A DNA stretch of 56,235 nt, from contig CAZRDB010000008.1 of NCBI GenBank assembly GCA_964598695.1, positions 1-56,235 on the forward strand, given 5' to 3'. Both the position numbers and the translations under genes were made by a program. Of the stretch, positions 8,151 to 16,274 are shown in pieces; positions within the stretch are counted from its first letter, which is position 1, and every line of letters starts with the position of its first letter. Origin of the DNA: CAZRDB01 sp964598695. GTDB lineage: Bacteria; Armatimonadota; Zipacnadia; UBA1398. The notes below the pieces were generated by a model. That model made no database searches, was not told where the DNA came from, and saw only the letters and a program-made list of their open reading frames with translations.

Positions 8151-10856
8151 CTACCGCAGCTCGAAGAGGCACGGCGTCCGCCAAGCGGGCGGGCCGAGGC
8201 CAAGCCGGCCGTCCACGATGGCCTGGGCCGTCTCGCTGAGGGCGGCAAGGGCGGGCAGCGATGGGACGCCCGCCACCCGCACGAGCGCCCCGTGGCCGAT
8301 CGGGCGCACGGTGATGTAGCCTCCAGCGGCGCCCTCGGCGACGACGATCGTGCCCGCAGGATCGATCAGCGGCCGGGCGACCACGGCGGGGAGGGCCTCC
8401 AGAGCGGAGACAGTGGCCGGGCTCAGCACCGTCCTTCCCACCGCGGTCACCGTCACTGGGCCGGCCGCGGGAAGGGGCGTGGGAAGGGCGCACTCGTCGT
8501 CGCACAGGTCCCGCAGCCCGGCCTGCCAGATGGGCCTGCGCGACCAGCCGCCCTCGACGCTCGCGTCGGGCGCGGCGGCGATCCACATCGGGTAGCCTGC
8601 CACCTCAACCCACACCCCGCTGGCCTCGCACCACGCGCGGATCCGCGAGAGCGCAGTCGGCCAATCATCGAGAGTCTCGCACGGTAGGTGCTCGGGGTGG
8701 GCGTTGACGACCACGCGCGCCGTGCGCAGCGCCGAGCGCAGCCCGTCCGGGTTCGAGACCCCACGCGGCGACAGGTCCGCGAAGGCCTGCCGCACCTGGT
8801 CGGCGGTCAGCCCCCCCGCCATGTGCCCGCCCACCGCCGGACCCATGTCGAGCACGGCACAGCGTCGGCCCGAGACCGTGGCCGGCGGGGCTTTCGAGTC
8901 GTCGAGCAGGCGCCGGCTGCCCGACAGATCGAGGCGGAAGCCACGCCGTGCGAGCACGCGCCCGGGCCGGCCGGGAGCGAGCGCCACGCTCACCGGGTGT
9001 CCGTCCGCGCCCAGGTAGTGGCCGGCCCACAGGCCCGTGTCGGCGCGCAGCTCGTACCCCCCGGGCGCGAGGGCCGCACCGTGCTCGGTGGGCCAGGGGT
9101 CGGCCGCAAGGTTGGCGAGGACCGTGTGGTGCTCGAAGGTGCTCCTGCAGACCCGGGGCGCGAGGTAGTCTAAGCCCGTCAGTCGGTCGCCGACCACACC
9201 CTCCCCCATCGCCTGCGCCAGCCTCTGGAGGAACTCGACCCGCGCCCGCTCAGGACCCTCGCCGACGCGCTCGTCGACCGCCCAGCCGAGCGAGACGCGC
9301 CCGCCCAGCAGCAGCGACCACGCCAGCCGAGCGGGGTCGCGGCTGTCGGGGATGTTCACCACCGCATCGCCCGTCGACAGGTACAGCCCGTAGGGGAAGG
9401 GCCTCACGAGGTGGAGTTCCGACTCCGGCGGCGGCGTGCCGGGCCAGAAGGGCGTCACGGCAAGCGGGGGCAGACACCAGAAGTTCAGGGCCGAGGCCGC
9501 GGCCAGCATCCGGTCGTGGCCGAACTCGGTCTCGATGGGGCAGCGCGCCGCGTCCTCCAACGCCGTCGCCATCAGCGCCGCCCCGTAGTCGGCGGGGTTA
9601 GCCAGCGCCGGGTTTGTGTCGGGCGCCCAGTCGCGCGCCCCGAGTTGGTCGAGGTAGAGGTAGTCGACCCCGTAGTCGTCGAGGAGCGCGTCGCGCACCT
9701 CGAGCCGGCGCTGCGCGGCCACCGGGTGGCTCGGCGTCACGCGGTACCCGTAGTTCACGCCGTACCGCTCGGAGAGCCGCTCGCCCTGCAGGTTCCGGGA
9801 GAGCGGCGCGTCGCCGTAGCGGAGATAGGAGGGCGCGGGCTCGCTGTCCGGCCCGTCCCAGCCGGTGCACCACCACGTGGAGTTCACGTACGGCCGAACG
9901 AGATGGCCGTGCGCATGGGCGGTCTCGACGAACCGCCGAAAACCCGCCTCGCCCCCGAACGCGGCGCGTGGCGGCAGGAAGTCCGGGTACTTGCGGTCGA
10001 AGCCGCCCAGCATCCAGGTCGCGGGTTCGACGACGGCGGGCAGGGGCAGCCGCTCCGCGGTGGCGGCCATCCGGTCGAACGGACCCGCGAGCATCGCCTC
10101 GGCCATGCCCACCCAGCGGGCATGGAAGCCGGGGCCCATCTTCTCCGCCAACGAGCGGCCCAGCCCGCACTCGCGCTTGTAGCGCAGCAGCGTCCCCCGC
10201 AGGTCGCCTCCGACCTGGCAGGCCACGGCCGGCGTGCGCCACGTCTCCCCCGCACGCACGCAGGTGGCGTAGTAGTGACGGATCGTGGGGGCGGGCCCAC
10301 CCAGCATCGCCCAGACGCTCGGGCGGACCGGCGGAGGATCCTCGCACCGGTAGAAGTGGAGCCACTCCCCCCCGACCCGAGCCGCGACGAAGTCGCAGAA
10401 CAGCGGGGGGTAGTCCTGCCCGATCACCCGGTCCGAGTGGACGAGTTCCGACGACAGCTCGACGCCCAGGCCCTGGGGCCACAGCACACGCTCGACCGGG
10501 TCGCCCTCGAGGACGAAGCTGAACGGCACGGCCACGTGCAGGATCGCGCCGCTCTTGCAGGTCACGTCGGCTCGGAAGAGCACGCGGTCGGGCTGGGGCT
10601 CGACCCGCAGCACCACCCGGGCCCGAGGGTGGTCCCACGCCATCGCCAGGGGATCGCCCGCCACGGGCGCGCGCTCCATCTCGGCCGGCCCGATCATCTG
10701 CAGGTCGGTGAATGTGAGCCCGAAAAGGGGCTCGATGCGCACGAGCGCCGGGCCGCCGGGGGCGGCGATCCGCAGGCTGGGGCTCGAGAGGTCGCCGCGC
10801 AACTCGCACGTCGGGCTTCCCAGGGCGAGGACGAATGCGGTCAGGCCGAGCAGCAT
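8151..10856 (-). CDS. Secreted DUF6259-like glycoside hydrolase
   Basis: A 901-residue protein. The ATG at 10856 is preferred because it has GGAG 8 bases upstream and begins a signal peptide (MLLGLTAFVLALGSPT). An N-terminal beta-sandwich of about 250 residues is followed by a barrel with HGHLVRPYVNSTWWCTGWD and VDYLYLDQLGARDW, where the Asp of the LYLDQ strand fits a catalytic nucleophile. This arrangement resembles DUF6259 proteins. After a beta-domain (ERARVEFLQRLAQAMGEGVV onward), residues about 680-850 (CAVLDMGPAVGGHM, ARVVVNAHPEHLP) look like a class-I-amidotransferase-like fold often attached to such enzymes. It lies 81 bases downstream of the MscS gene on the same strand and may be co-transcribed with it. 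The substrate is unknown. Confidence 0.65.
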   Translation of the reverse strand: MLLGLTAFVLALGSPTCELRGDLSSPSLRIAAPGGPALVRIEPLFGLTFTDLQMIGPAEMERAPVAGDPLAMAWDHPRARVVLRVEPQPDRVLFRADVTCKSGAILHVAVPFSFVLEGDPVERVLWPQGLGVELSSELVHSDRVIGQDYPPLFCDFVAARVGGEWLHFYRCEDPPPVRPSVWAMLGGPAPTIRHYYATCVRAGETWRTPAVACQVGGDLRGTLLRYKRECGLGRSLAEKMGPGFHARWVGMAEAMLAGPFDRMAATAERLPLPAVVEPATWMLGGFDRKYPDFLPPRAAFGGEAGFRRFVETAHAHGHLVRPYVNSTWWCTGWDGPDSEPAPSYLRYGDAPLSRNLQGERLSERYGVNYGYRVTPSHPVAAQRRLEVRDALLDDYGVDYLYLDQLGARDWAPDTNPALANPADYGAALMATALEDAARCPIETEFGHDRMLAAASALNFWCLPPLAVTPFWPGTPPPESELHLVRPFPYGLYLSTGDAVVNIPDSRDPARLAWSLLLGGRVSLGWAVDERVGEGPERARVEFLQRLAQAMGEGVVGDRLTGLDYLAPRVCRSTFEHHTVLANLAADPWPTEHGAALAPGGYELRADTGLWAGHYLGADGHPVSVALAPGRPGRVLARRGFRLDLSGSRRLLDDSKAPPATVSGRRCAVLDMGPAVGGHMAGGLTADQVRQAFADLSPRGVSNPDGLRSALRTARVVVNAHPEHLPCETLDDWPTALSRIRAWCEASGVWVEVAGYPMWIAAAPDASVEGGWSRRPIWQAGLRDLCDDECALPTPLPAAGPVTVTAVGRTVLSPATVSALEALPAVVARPLIDPAGTIVVAEGAAGGYITVRPIGHGALVRVAGVPSLPALAALSETAQAIVDGRLGLGPPAWRTPCLFELR

Positions 10857-10937
10857 GGACAGGTCTCCGGTCGTCCGCCCGAACCCGGGCAACGCGGCGC
10901 GGGCGCGGGCGGTGGGTGACGGCTCCCCGGCGACGGG

Positions 10938-13871
10938 TCAGGTCTCCGGCCCCACGTGGGGGCCGGCCGCCGGCGCCGAGCCCGCGGGGGGAGTGACGAA
11001 GTGTAGGTCGCGCTGCGGGAAGGGAATCCGGATGCCCTCGTCGCGGAACACCTCCCAGATGCGGAACCGCAACTGCGAGGGCGTGACGAGGGCGTCGTCG
11101 GCCTTGCCGACCCACGCGTACGCCCTGAGAACAATGGCGCTGTCGCCGAAGCGGTCGACCGTGACGGCCGGCTCCGGGTCGCGGAGGATCAGCTCGTGCT
11201 CCCCGAGGATGCCGAGCAGCAGCGCGCGGGCTCGGACGAGGTCCGTATCGTAGGAGACCCCCACCTCGACCGTCACCCTCAGGCGGGGATCGCTCGTCGT
11301 CATGTTGGTCACGCGGGAGGAGGCGAGCGTCGAGTTCGGCACGAGCGCGGTGTTGCCGTCCCGGGTACGGATCGCGGTGCTGCGGAGGCTGATCGAGACC
11401 ACCTGGCCCTGCAGATCGCCGAGGTCGACGGCGTCGCCCACGGCCACGGGGCGCTCGATGAGCAGGATCAGGCCGCTCACGAAGTTCCGCACGACATCCT
11501 GCAGCCCGAAGCCGAGACCGATGCCGGCGACGCCCGCGAACACGGTCAGAACGCTCAGATCGAACCCGGATGCCAAGATCCCCCACATCACGCCTCCGGC
11601 GAGGACGGCGTAGAAGGCGAGGCTCGACAGCGCGTATACGGCCCCCGACTGGAACCGCGCGACCAGCCGCGGCCACGCGGTGAGGCGGTCGCGCAGCCGC
11701 CGCCCGACGAGGTAGCTGACGAGCACGATCGCGCCGCCCCGCACGATCCCGAGCAGGGTCACATGGGCGCCCTGCACGTCGATCGTCGCGTGGCGCAGGA
11801 GATCGACGGCGTACAGGGCATGGTGCCAGCGGAGCCTGAGGATTGGCACGGCCGCGGCCACCACGGCGCACCAGAGCATGGCCCGGAACCACCGCTTCCA
11901 GGGCGGGAGCGGCGCCTCCCGCGCCCCCCCGGCCACCAGGCTGTCCAGGACGACGGCGCCCAAGCAGACCGGGGCGCCGAGCGTCAGCGCCCGCGAGACG
12001 AAGGCCGCCAGGTTCGCGTAGCCCGAAGCCGCCGCGATGGCGGAGGCGGCGACCGCTCCGCCGCACAGCGGCAGCGCCAGCCGCCCCACGCGGTGCACGA
12101 GCGTCTTGGCCGCGCCGGCCGGCGCCGGCAGGACCTCCGACAGCCCTCCGGCCCGATGCACCACCAGCGCGCCAATGGCCACCATCCCGCTGAGGTACGC
12201 GAACTGCAGCGCCCGTGACAGCTCCACCAGAGGGCTGGGCACCCGGGCGAGCAGGGCCATGAGCGGCACGAGCAGCGCCGTGTAGGCGCCCAGGCGCACC
12301 AGGAGGCAGTGCAGGTTCGCCGCGGCCGCCTCTCGCAGGTCGACCGCCCGCAACTCCGGCTCCCCGGGCGACAGGGCCCACCGCAGCGCGAGACGGAACA
12401 CGGCGAAGGTGGCCCACGCGCCGATCAGCGATGTGCCCGCCTCGAGGCAGGCCGAAGGGGTGTCCCACGTGAGGCAGAGAGCAGCCCAGCCGGCCGCAAC
12501 CGCGAGGCCGCGCCCCGCGGCGACCATCGGCGCCGCCAGGCGACACGCCCTCCGGCGCTGCAGCGACTCCTCGCCCACGCGGCGCGCCAGCCAGGCCGCC
12601 GCCCGTGGGAACATCGCCCACAGGAGCGCCGTCGCCACGAGGACGACGCACGTCAGTACGAAGGACCACGCGAACGCGCGCCGGAGTGCCCCGTCGACCG
12701 ACTGACGGGCAACGTCCTCCCACCAACCGAGGGCGACGGCCGTGTCCGAGGCGACGGTGGGCCATGCCTCCATGCCGAGGGGCCGGGTTGTCCGAGCCCC
12801 GAGTCGGCGCGGCTCCCCCGCCTCGATGGCCCCCGCGACGTCCACGGCGAACTGCGCCGCCTCCTGCGTGGCATCGACGATCCGGGTCAGCTCCCGCTCG
12901 AGCAGCGCCGACAGCTCGCTTGCCAGCTCCACCCTCCGGCGGAGCACCTCGGTCGCCGAGGACGCCGCCGCGCCGAGCGCTCCCTCGGCCGCGACCAGAG
13001 CCGCTGCCTCCCGGGCGGCCGCCAGCTCGGTCTCGTACCGCGGGAGCGCACGCGCCATCTCCGCCCGGCGCTCGAGCACCTCGTCGAAGAGGGCGTTCAG
13101 TTCGGTGACGGAGTCCTCCGCGTCGTCCCGGGCTCGCGTCGAATAGACCAGGGGGATCTCCCCGCGCGCGATCAGCAGGGGCAAGCGGTTGCGCTCGGCG
13201 GAGTACCGTCTCGCACGGCCGAGCGACAGCTCACACTTCGCCTCGGTCTCCACCAGCTCGGTCTGGAGTCCCGCCAACTGCATTCGAGCCTGGCGGGACA
13301 GCTCCGAGAGGAGTGAGATCTTGTCCTCGTCCGACAGGGGACGCTCAGGGCTCGGCTCCGCTAGCTGACCGATTGCCTGGCTGATGGTGGAGTCGCGGCG
13401 CTGGACCAGCTCCGCCCGCGCGCGCGCTGCGGAGGGCGCCGGCGCCTCGCTGGCGTCCGGTGCGGCGAGCGGAGCCTCCGGCTCGGCAGGCGGGGCGGCC
13501 GCAGGGCCGGACTCGGTGGCGGCAGCGCCCCGGGGGGCGGATTCGGCCGAAGCCGCAGGGGTGTCGGGCTGCGCCGCGGGATGCCGTGGCGCGGCGGACT
13601 CGGCTCCCGGCGGGGCGGTCGGGGCCGGAGCATCGGCGGTCTGCTCGCCGCCGGCGGGCAGGCGGTCGTCGGTCTGCGGCGCAGCCGGTCCCTCGGGCGT
13701 GTCGGGAGCGGGAGCGGCGTCAGGGCCGGGTCCGGTCTCGGCGCCCGATGCGCGCGGCGGGGCCTCTTCGAGGCTCGGGGTGTCCTGGGCGCGGCCGACA
13801 CAGCAGGAGAGGGCGAGAGCGAGCGCCACGAGCCACGGGAGGGTAGCGGCAGTCGGTCGTCTTCGGTCCAT
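10938..13871 (-). CDS. Large MscS-family mechanosensitive channel (MscK/MscM-like)
   Basis: A 977-residue protein. The ATG at 13871 is chosen for its AGGAGG box 7 bases upstream and the signal peptide that follows (TLPWLVALALALSCCVG). Residues 30 to about 165 are Pro/Ala/Glu-rich low complexity, followed by a helical periplasmic region with coiled-coil character (about 165-330). Many membrane segments follow. The conserved MscS core starts near residue 760: VFAGVAGIGLGFGLQDVVRN lines the pore, followed by NFVSGLILLIERP, VGDAVDLGDLQGQVVSI and TRDGNTALVPNSTL of the beta-domain. The role is release of solutes on osmotic downshock. The disordered N-terminal stretch is longer than in E. coli homologues, which go straight to the periplasmic helices. 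Confidence 0.85.
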   Translation of the reverse strand: MDRRRPTAATLPWLVALALALSCCVGRAQDTPSLEEAPPRASGAETGPGPDAAPAPDTPEGPAAPQTDDRLPAGGEQTADAPAPTAPPGAESAAPRHPAAQPDTPAASAESAPRGAAATESGPAAAPPAEPEAPLAAPDASEAPAPSAARARAELVQRRDSTISQAIGQLAEPSPERPLSDEDKISLLSELSRQARMQLAGLQTELVETEAKCELSLGRARRYSAERNRLPLLIARGEIPLVYSTRARDDAEDSVTELNALFDEVLERRAEMARALPRYETELAAAREAAALVAAEGALGAAASSATEVLRRRVELASELSALLERELTRIVDATQEAAQFAVDVAGAIEAGEPRRLGARTTRPLGMEAWPTVASDTAVALGWWEDVARQSVDGALRRAFAWSFVLTCVVLVATALLWAMFPRAAAWLARRVGEESLQRRRACRLAAPMVAAGRGLAVAAGWAALCLTWDTPSACLEAGTSLIGAWATFAVFRLALRWALSPGEPELRAVDLREAAAANLHCLLVRLGAYTALLVPLMALLARVPSPLVELSRALQFAYLSGMVAIGALVVHRAGGLSEVLPAPAGAAKTLVHRVGRLALPLCGGAVAASAIAAASGYANLAAFVSRALTLGAPVCLGAVVLDSLVAGGAREAPLPPWKRWFRAMLWCAVVAAAVPILRLRWHHALYAVDLLRHATIDVQGAHVTLLGIVRGGAIVLVSYLVGRRLRDRLTAWPRLVARFQSGAVYALSSLAFYAVLAGGVMWGILASGFDLSVLTVFAGVAGIGLGFGLQDVVRNFVSGLILLIERPVAVGDAVDLGDLQGQVVSISLRSTAIRTRDGNTALVPNSTLASSRVTNMTTSDPRLRVTVEVGVSYDTDLVRARALLLGILGEHELILRDPEPAVTVDRFGDSAIVLRAYAWVGKADDALVTPSQLRFRIWEVFRDEGIRIPFPQRDLHFVTPPAGSAPAAGPHVGPET

Positions 13872-13932
13872 CCGGACGCCTCCTGTGGGGGGACGGGCCC
13901 CCGTCCGCCCCCGATCCCCGGGGGAGGGAGCC

Positions 13933-14008
<76 letters not shown>

Positions 14009-14021
14009 GAGCGACAGGAGT

Positions 14022-14097
14022 TGGAGCGGAAGACGGGACTCGAACCCGCAACCCTCAGCTTGGAAGGCTGACGCTCTACCAATTGAGCTACTTCCGC
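14022..14097 (-). tRNA. tRNA-Gly (anticodon TCC)
   Basis: Reverse-strand cloverleaf with acceptor GCGGAAG/CTTCCGC, D arm GCTC/GAGC, anticodon stem CAGCC/GGCTG-type pairing around loop TTCCAA giving anticodon TCC, and T arm GCGGG TTCGAGT CCCGT. The CCA end is encoded. It is the middle gene of the cluster, 13 bases from the Arg gene and 6 bases from the Pro gene, so processing from one transcript is expected. Confidence 0.95.
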
Positions 14098-14103
14098 GTA
14101 CGC

Positions 14104-14181
14104 TGGTCGGGGCGATTGGATTCGAACCAACGACCTACTGCTCCCAAAGCAGTCGCGCTAACCAGGCTGCGCTACGCCCCG
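14104..14181 (-). tRNA. tRNA-Pro (anticodon TGG)
   Basis: Reverse-strand cloverleaf starting CGGGGCG, which pairs with CGCCCCG; D arm GCGC/GCGC with the long AGCCTGGTTA loop typical of proline tRNAs; anticodon stem ACTGC/GCAGT with loop TTTGGGA giving anticodon TGG; T arm GTTGG TTCGAAT CCAAT; encoded CCA. It is the promoter-proximal gene of the cluster. Confidence 0.95.
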
Positions 14182-14197
14182 TCGTGACTCCTGCCGC

Positions 14198-14227
14198 AGT
14201 ATAGCGTTCGTCTTCGGGCCTCCGCAA
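14198..14227 (-). promoter_or_regulatory. Promoter of the tRNA cluster
   Basis: On the reverse strand TTGCGG (14227-14222) is followed by an 18-base spacer and TATACT (14203-14198), a strong sigma-70-type -10 box. It sits about 16 bases upstream of the tRNA-Pro 5' end, the spacing expected for a tRNA promoter. Confidence 0.7.
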
Positions 14228-14284
14228 GGCGGCCCGCCGGCAGGCCGATGCCGCATCCGCGCCCTCCTCGCCTCGCTGGGCCGT

Positions 14285-14314
14285 TTGACCGCCCCGAAGG
14301 GCATGTGGTATCAA
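14285..14314 (+). promoter_or_regulatory. Candidate glmS promoter
   Basis: TTGACC (14285-14290), an 18-base spacer and TATCAA (14309-14314) resemble sigma-70 -35 and -10 boxes. Transcription from here would give a leader of roughly 140 bases before the glmS start. Confidence 0.5.
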
Positions 14315-14361
14315 GCGGACAGGATGGAACCGGGGATCGGGGCGCCCGCTGTTGTGTGTTG

Positions 14362-14378
14362 GCGGCACGAATTGCCGC
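14362..14378 (+). promoter_or_regulatory. Hairpin in the glmS leader
   Basis: GCGGCA and TGCCGC form a perfect 6-bp stem around the loop CGAAT. A second short hairpin (GCCCG/CGGGC around TGTA) follows near 14400. I do not recognise the conserved core of the glmS ribozyme here. Whether this leader regulates glmS is unknown. Confidence 0.3.
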
Positions 14379-14463
14379 ATGCGGGCAGAGCACAGCCGCG
14401 CCCGTGTACGGGCCGCTCGCGGCCGGCGCGCTCCGACTACGACGACCAAGGGGAGGTCCCACC

Positions 14464-16251
14464 ATGTGCGGCATTATGGCCTACTCCGGCAGGCGCAACG
14501 GCCCGACGATCGTCTCCGAGGGACTCGCGCGCCTCGAGTACCGCGGCTACGATTCCTGGGGCATCGCCGCCCGGGCCGATCACGCCGTGGTCTGCGTCAA
14601 GGACATCGGGAAGCTCGGCTCCGTTCCCGCCGAACTCCTCGAGGAGCCCTCGCTCTCTCCCGCCATCGGCCACGTCCGTTGGGCGACCCACGGCGGCGTC
14701 TCGCAGGCCAACGCCCATCCGCACCTTTCGCAAGACGGCCGCATCGCGGTCGTCCACAACGGGATCATCGAGAACTACCAGGCGCTCCGGCGCGAGCTGC
14801 GGGCCGAGGGGTGCGTCTTCCAGTCCGAGACCGACACCGAGGTCATCCCGCACCTGATCGCCCGTGAGCTGCGCCGCACCGCGTCGCTCCCCGAGGCCAC
14901 GCGCGCCGCCCTTGCGCAGCTCGAGGGGAGCTTCGCCGTCGCCGTGGTCGACCGCGACTCCCACATGCTGCTCGGCGCGCGCCGCTTCAGCCCTCTCGTG
15001 CTCGGGATCGGCGACGACGGCTGCTACCTCGCCTCCGATGTCCCCGCTTTCCTGGCCTATACGCGTACCGCCGTCTTCCTCGACGAGAACCAGATGGCCG
15101 TCATCGAGCAGGCCGCCGACGGCGCCCCGCGGTACACCGTCGTCGACCTCACAACCGGCGCCCCGGTCGCCGCATCGACCACCCGCATCGAGTGGGACGT
15201 CGAGCAGGCCGAGAAGGGCGGGCACCCGCACTTCACCATCAAGGAGATCCTCGAGCAACCGACGGTCCTCGACAACGTGGCCTCCACCGCCGACGAGGAT
15301 CTGCTCCGTGCGGCCGAGATGATCCGCCAGGCCCGCGCGGTCTACATCGTCGCCTGCGGCACGGCCCTCCATGCCGGCATGTACGCCTCCTACATCCTCT
15401 CGACCAACAACGGCATCGCCGCTCGCCCGATCTCCGCCGGCGAGTTCCCCTACTTCTCGGGGCTCCTCAAGCCCGGTGACCTGATGCTCACCATCTCCCA
15501 GTCGGGCGAGACGGCCGACGTGATGGCCAGCGTCCGCACCGCGCGCAAGGCCGGCGCCAAGGTCCTGGCCCTCGTCAACGTCATGGGCTCCTCGCTGATG
15601 CGGGCGGCCGACGTCGCGCTGCTCACCAAGGCCGGGCCCGAGATCAGCGTCGTCTCCACCAAGGCCTACCTCTCGCAGCTCGCAATGCTCACCCTGCTCT
15701 CCTTCGCCCTCAACGGCGTCCCGAGCGCCGGACGGCGCCTCCTCGCCGGCGTCCGTGGGGAGCTGGAGGAGATCCTCACGGAGGAGAGTCGCGAGCGTGT
15801 CCGGGCCCTCGCGCCGATGGTCGCGCGCTGCCCCTGCATCTACGCGATCGGCCGGGGCGTCGACTACCCCACCGCGCTCGAGTGGTGCCTCAAGATCAAG
15901 GAGATCTCGTACATCCATGCCGAGGGATTCGCGGCCGGCGACCTCAAGCACGGCCCCCTCGCCCTGGTCGAGCCCGGGATCCCCGTCTTCGCCCTCGCCA
16001 GTGACGAGGACTGGGCGCTCGAGACGCTCTCCAACGCTACCGAGGCCAAGGCGCGCGGAGGCACCCTCATCGGGGTCTCCTGCTGCGAGAACGAGGTCTT
16101 CGACCACTTCCTCCCCGTGCGGGCCAACGGCCCCTACGGCGCGATTCCGGCCATCGTCTACGGTCAGCTCCTGGCCTACTTCGTCGCCCTGGAGAAGGGC
16201 CTCGACCCCGACAAGCCGAGGAACCTGGCCAAGTCGGTCACCGTGAAGTAG
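14464..16251 (+). CDS. glmS: Glutamine-fructose-6-phosphate aminotransferase (isomerising)
   Basis: A 595-residue protein making glucosamine-6-phosphate from fructose-6-phosphate and glutamine, the first step of UDP-GlcNAc synthesis. The start ATGTGCGG gives the required N-terminal catalytic cysteine (MCGIMAYSG) and follows a GGGAGG box. The Ntn glutaminase domain shows LEYRGYDSWGI and GHVRWATHGGVSQANAHPH. Two SIS isomerase domains follow (IVACGTALHAGMYASYI, ISQSGETADV; second domain AIGRGVDYPTALEWCLKIKE), ending with the conserved NLAKSVTVK. Length is normal (E. coli 609). It is followed after 23 bases by a DUF4954 gene on the same strand, so the two may be co-transcribed. Confidence 0.97.
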   Translation: MCGIMAYSGRRNGPTIVSEGLARLEYRGYDSWGIAARADHAVVCVKDIGKLGSVPAELLEEPSLSPAIGHVRWATHGGVSQANAHPHLSQDGRIAVVHNGIIENYQALRRELRAEGCVFQSETDTEVIPHLIARELRRTASLPEATRAALAQLEGSFAVAVVDRDSHMLLGARRFSPLVLGIGDDGCYLASDVPAFLAYTRTAVFLDENQMAVIEQAADGAPRYTVVDLTTGAPVAASTTRIEWDVEQAEKGGHPHFTIKEILEQPTVLDNVASTADEDLLRAAEMIRQARAVYIVACGTALHAGMYASYILSTNNGIAARPISAGEFPYFSGLLKPGDLMLTISQSGETADVMASVRTARKAGAKVLALVNVMGSSLMRAADVALLTKAGPEISVVSTKAYLSQLAMLTLLSFALNGVPSAGRRLLAGVRGELEEILTEESRERVRALAPMVARCPCIYAIGRGVDYPTALEWCLKIKEISYIHAEGFAAGDLKHGPLALVEPGIPVFALASDEDWALETLSNATEAKARGGTLIGVSCCENEVFDHFLPVRANGPYGAIPAIVYGQLLAYFVALEKGLDPDKPRNLAKSVTVK

Positions 16252-16274
16252 CGCCGGGAGGGAGGGAGCGACCC

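Noticed and set aside
9598..12765. 1055-codon open frame on the reverse strand across the end of the MscS gene and the DUF6259 gene
   Set aside because: It is out of frame with both recognised genes, consists of Arg/Gly/Pro/Ala-rich sequence typical of GC-rich shadow frames and shows no domain.
14228..14463. glmS ribozyme or riboswitch in the glmS leader
   Set aside because: Only short generic hairpins were seen; I could not recognise the conserved ribozyme core, and this element is mostly known from Firmicutes.
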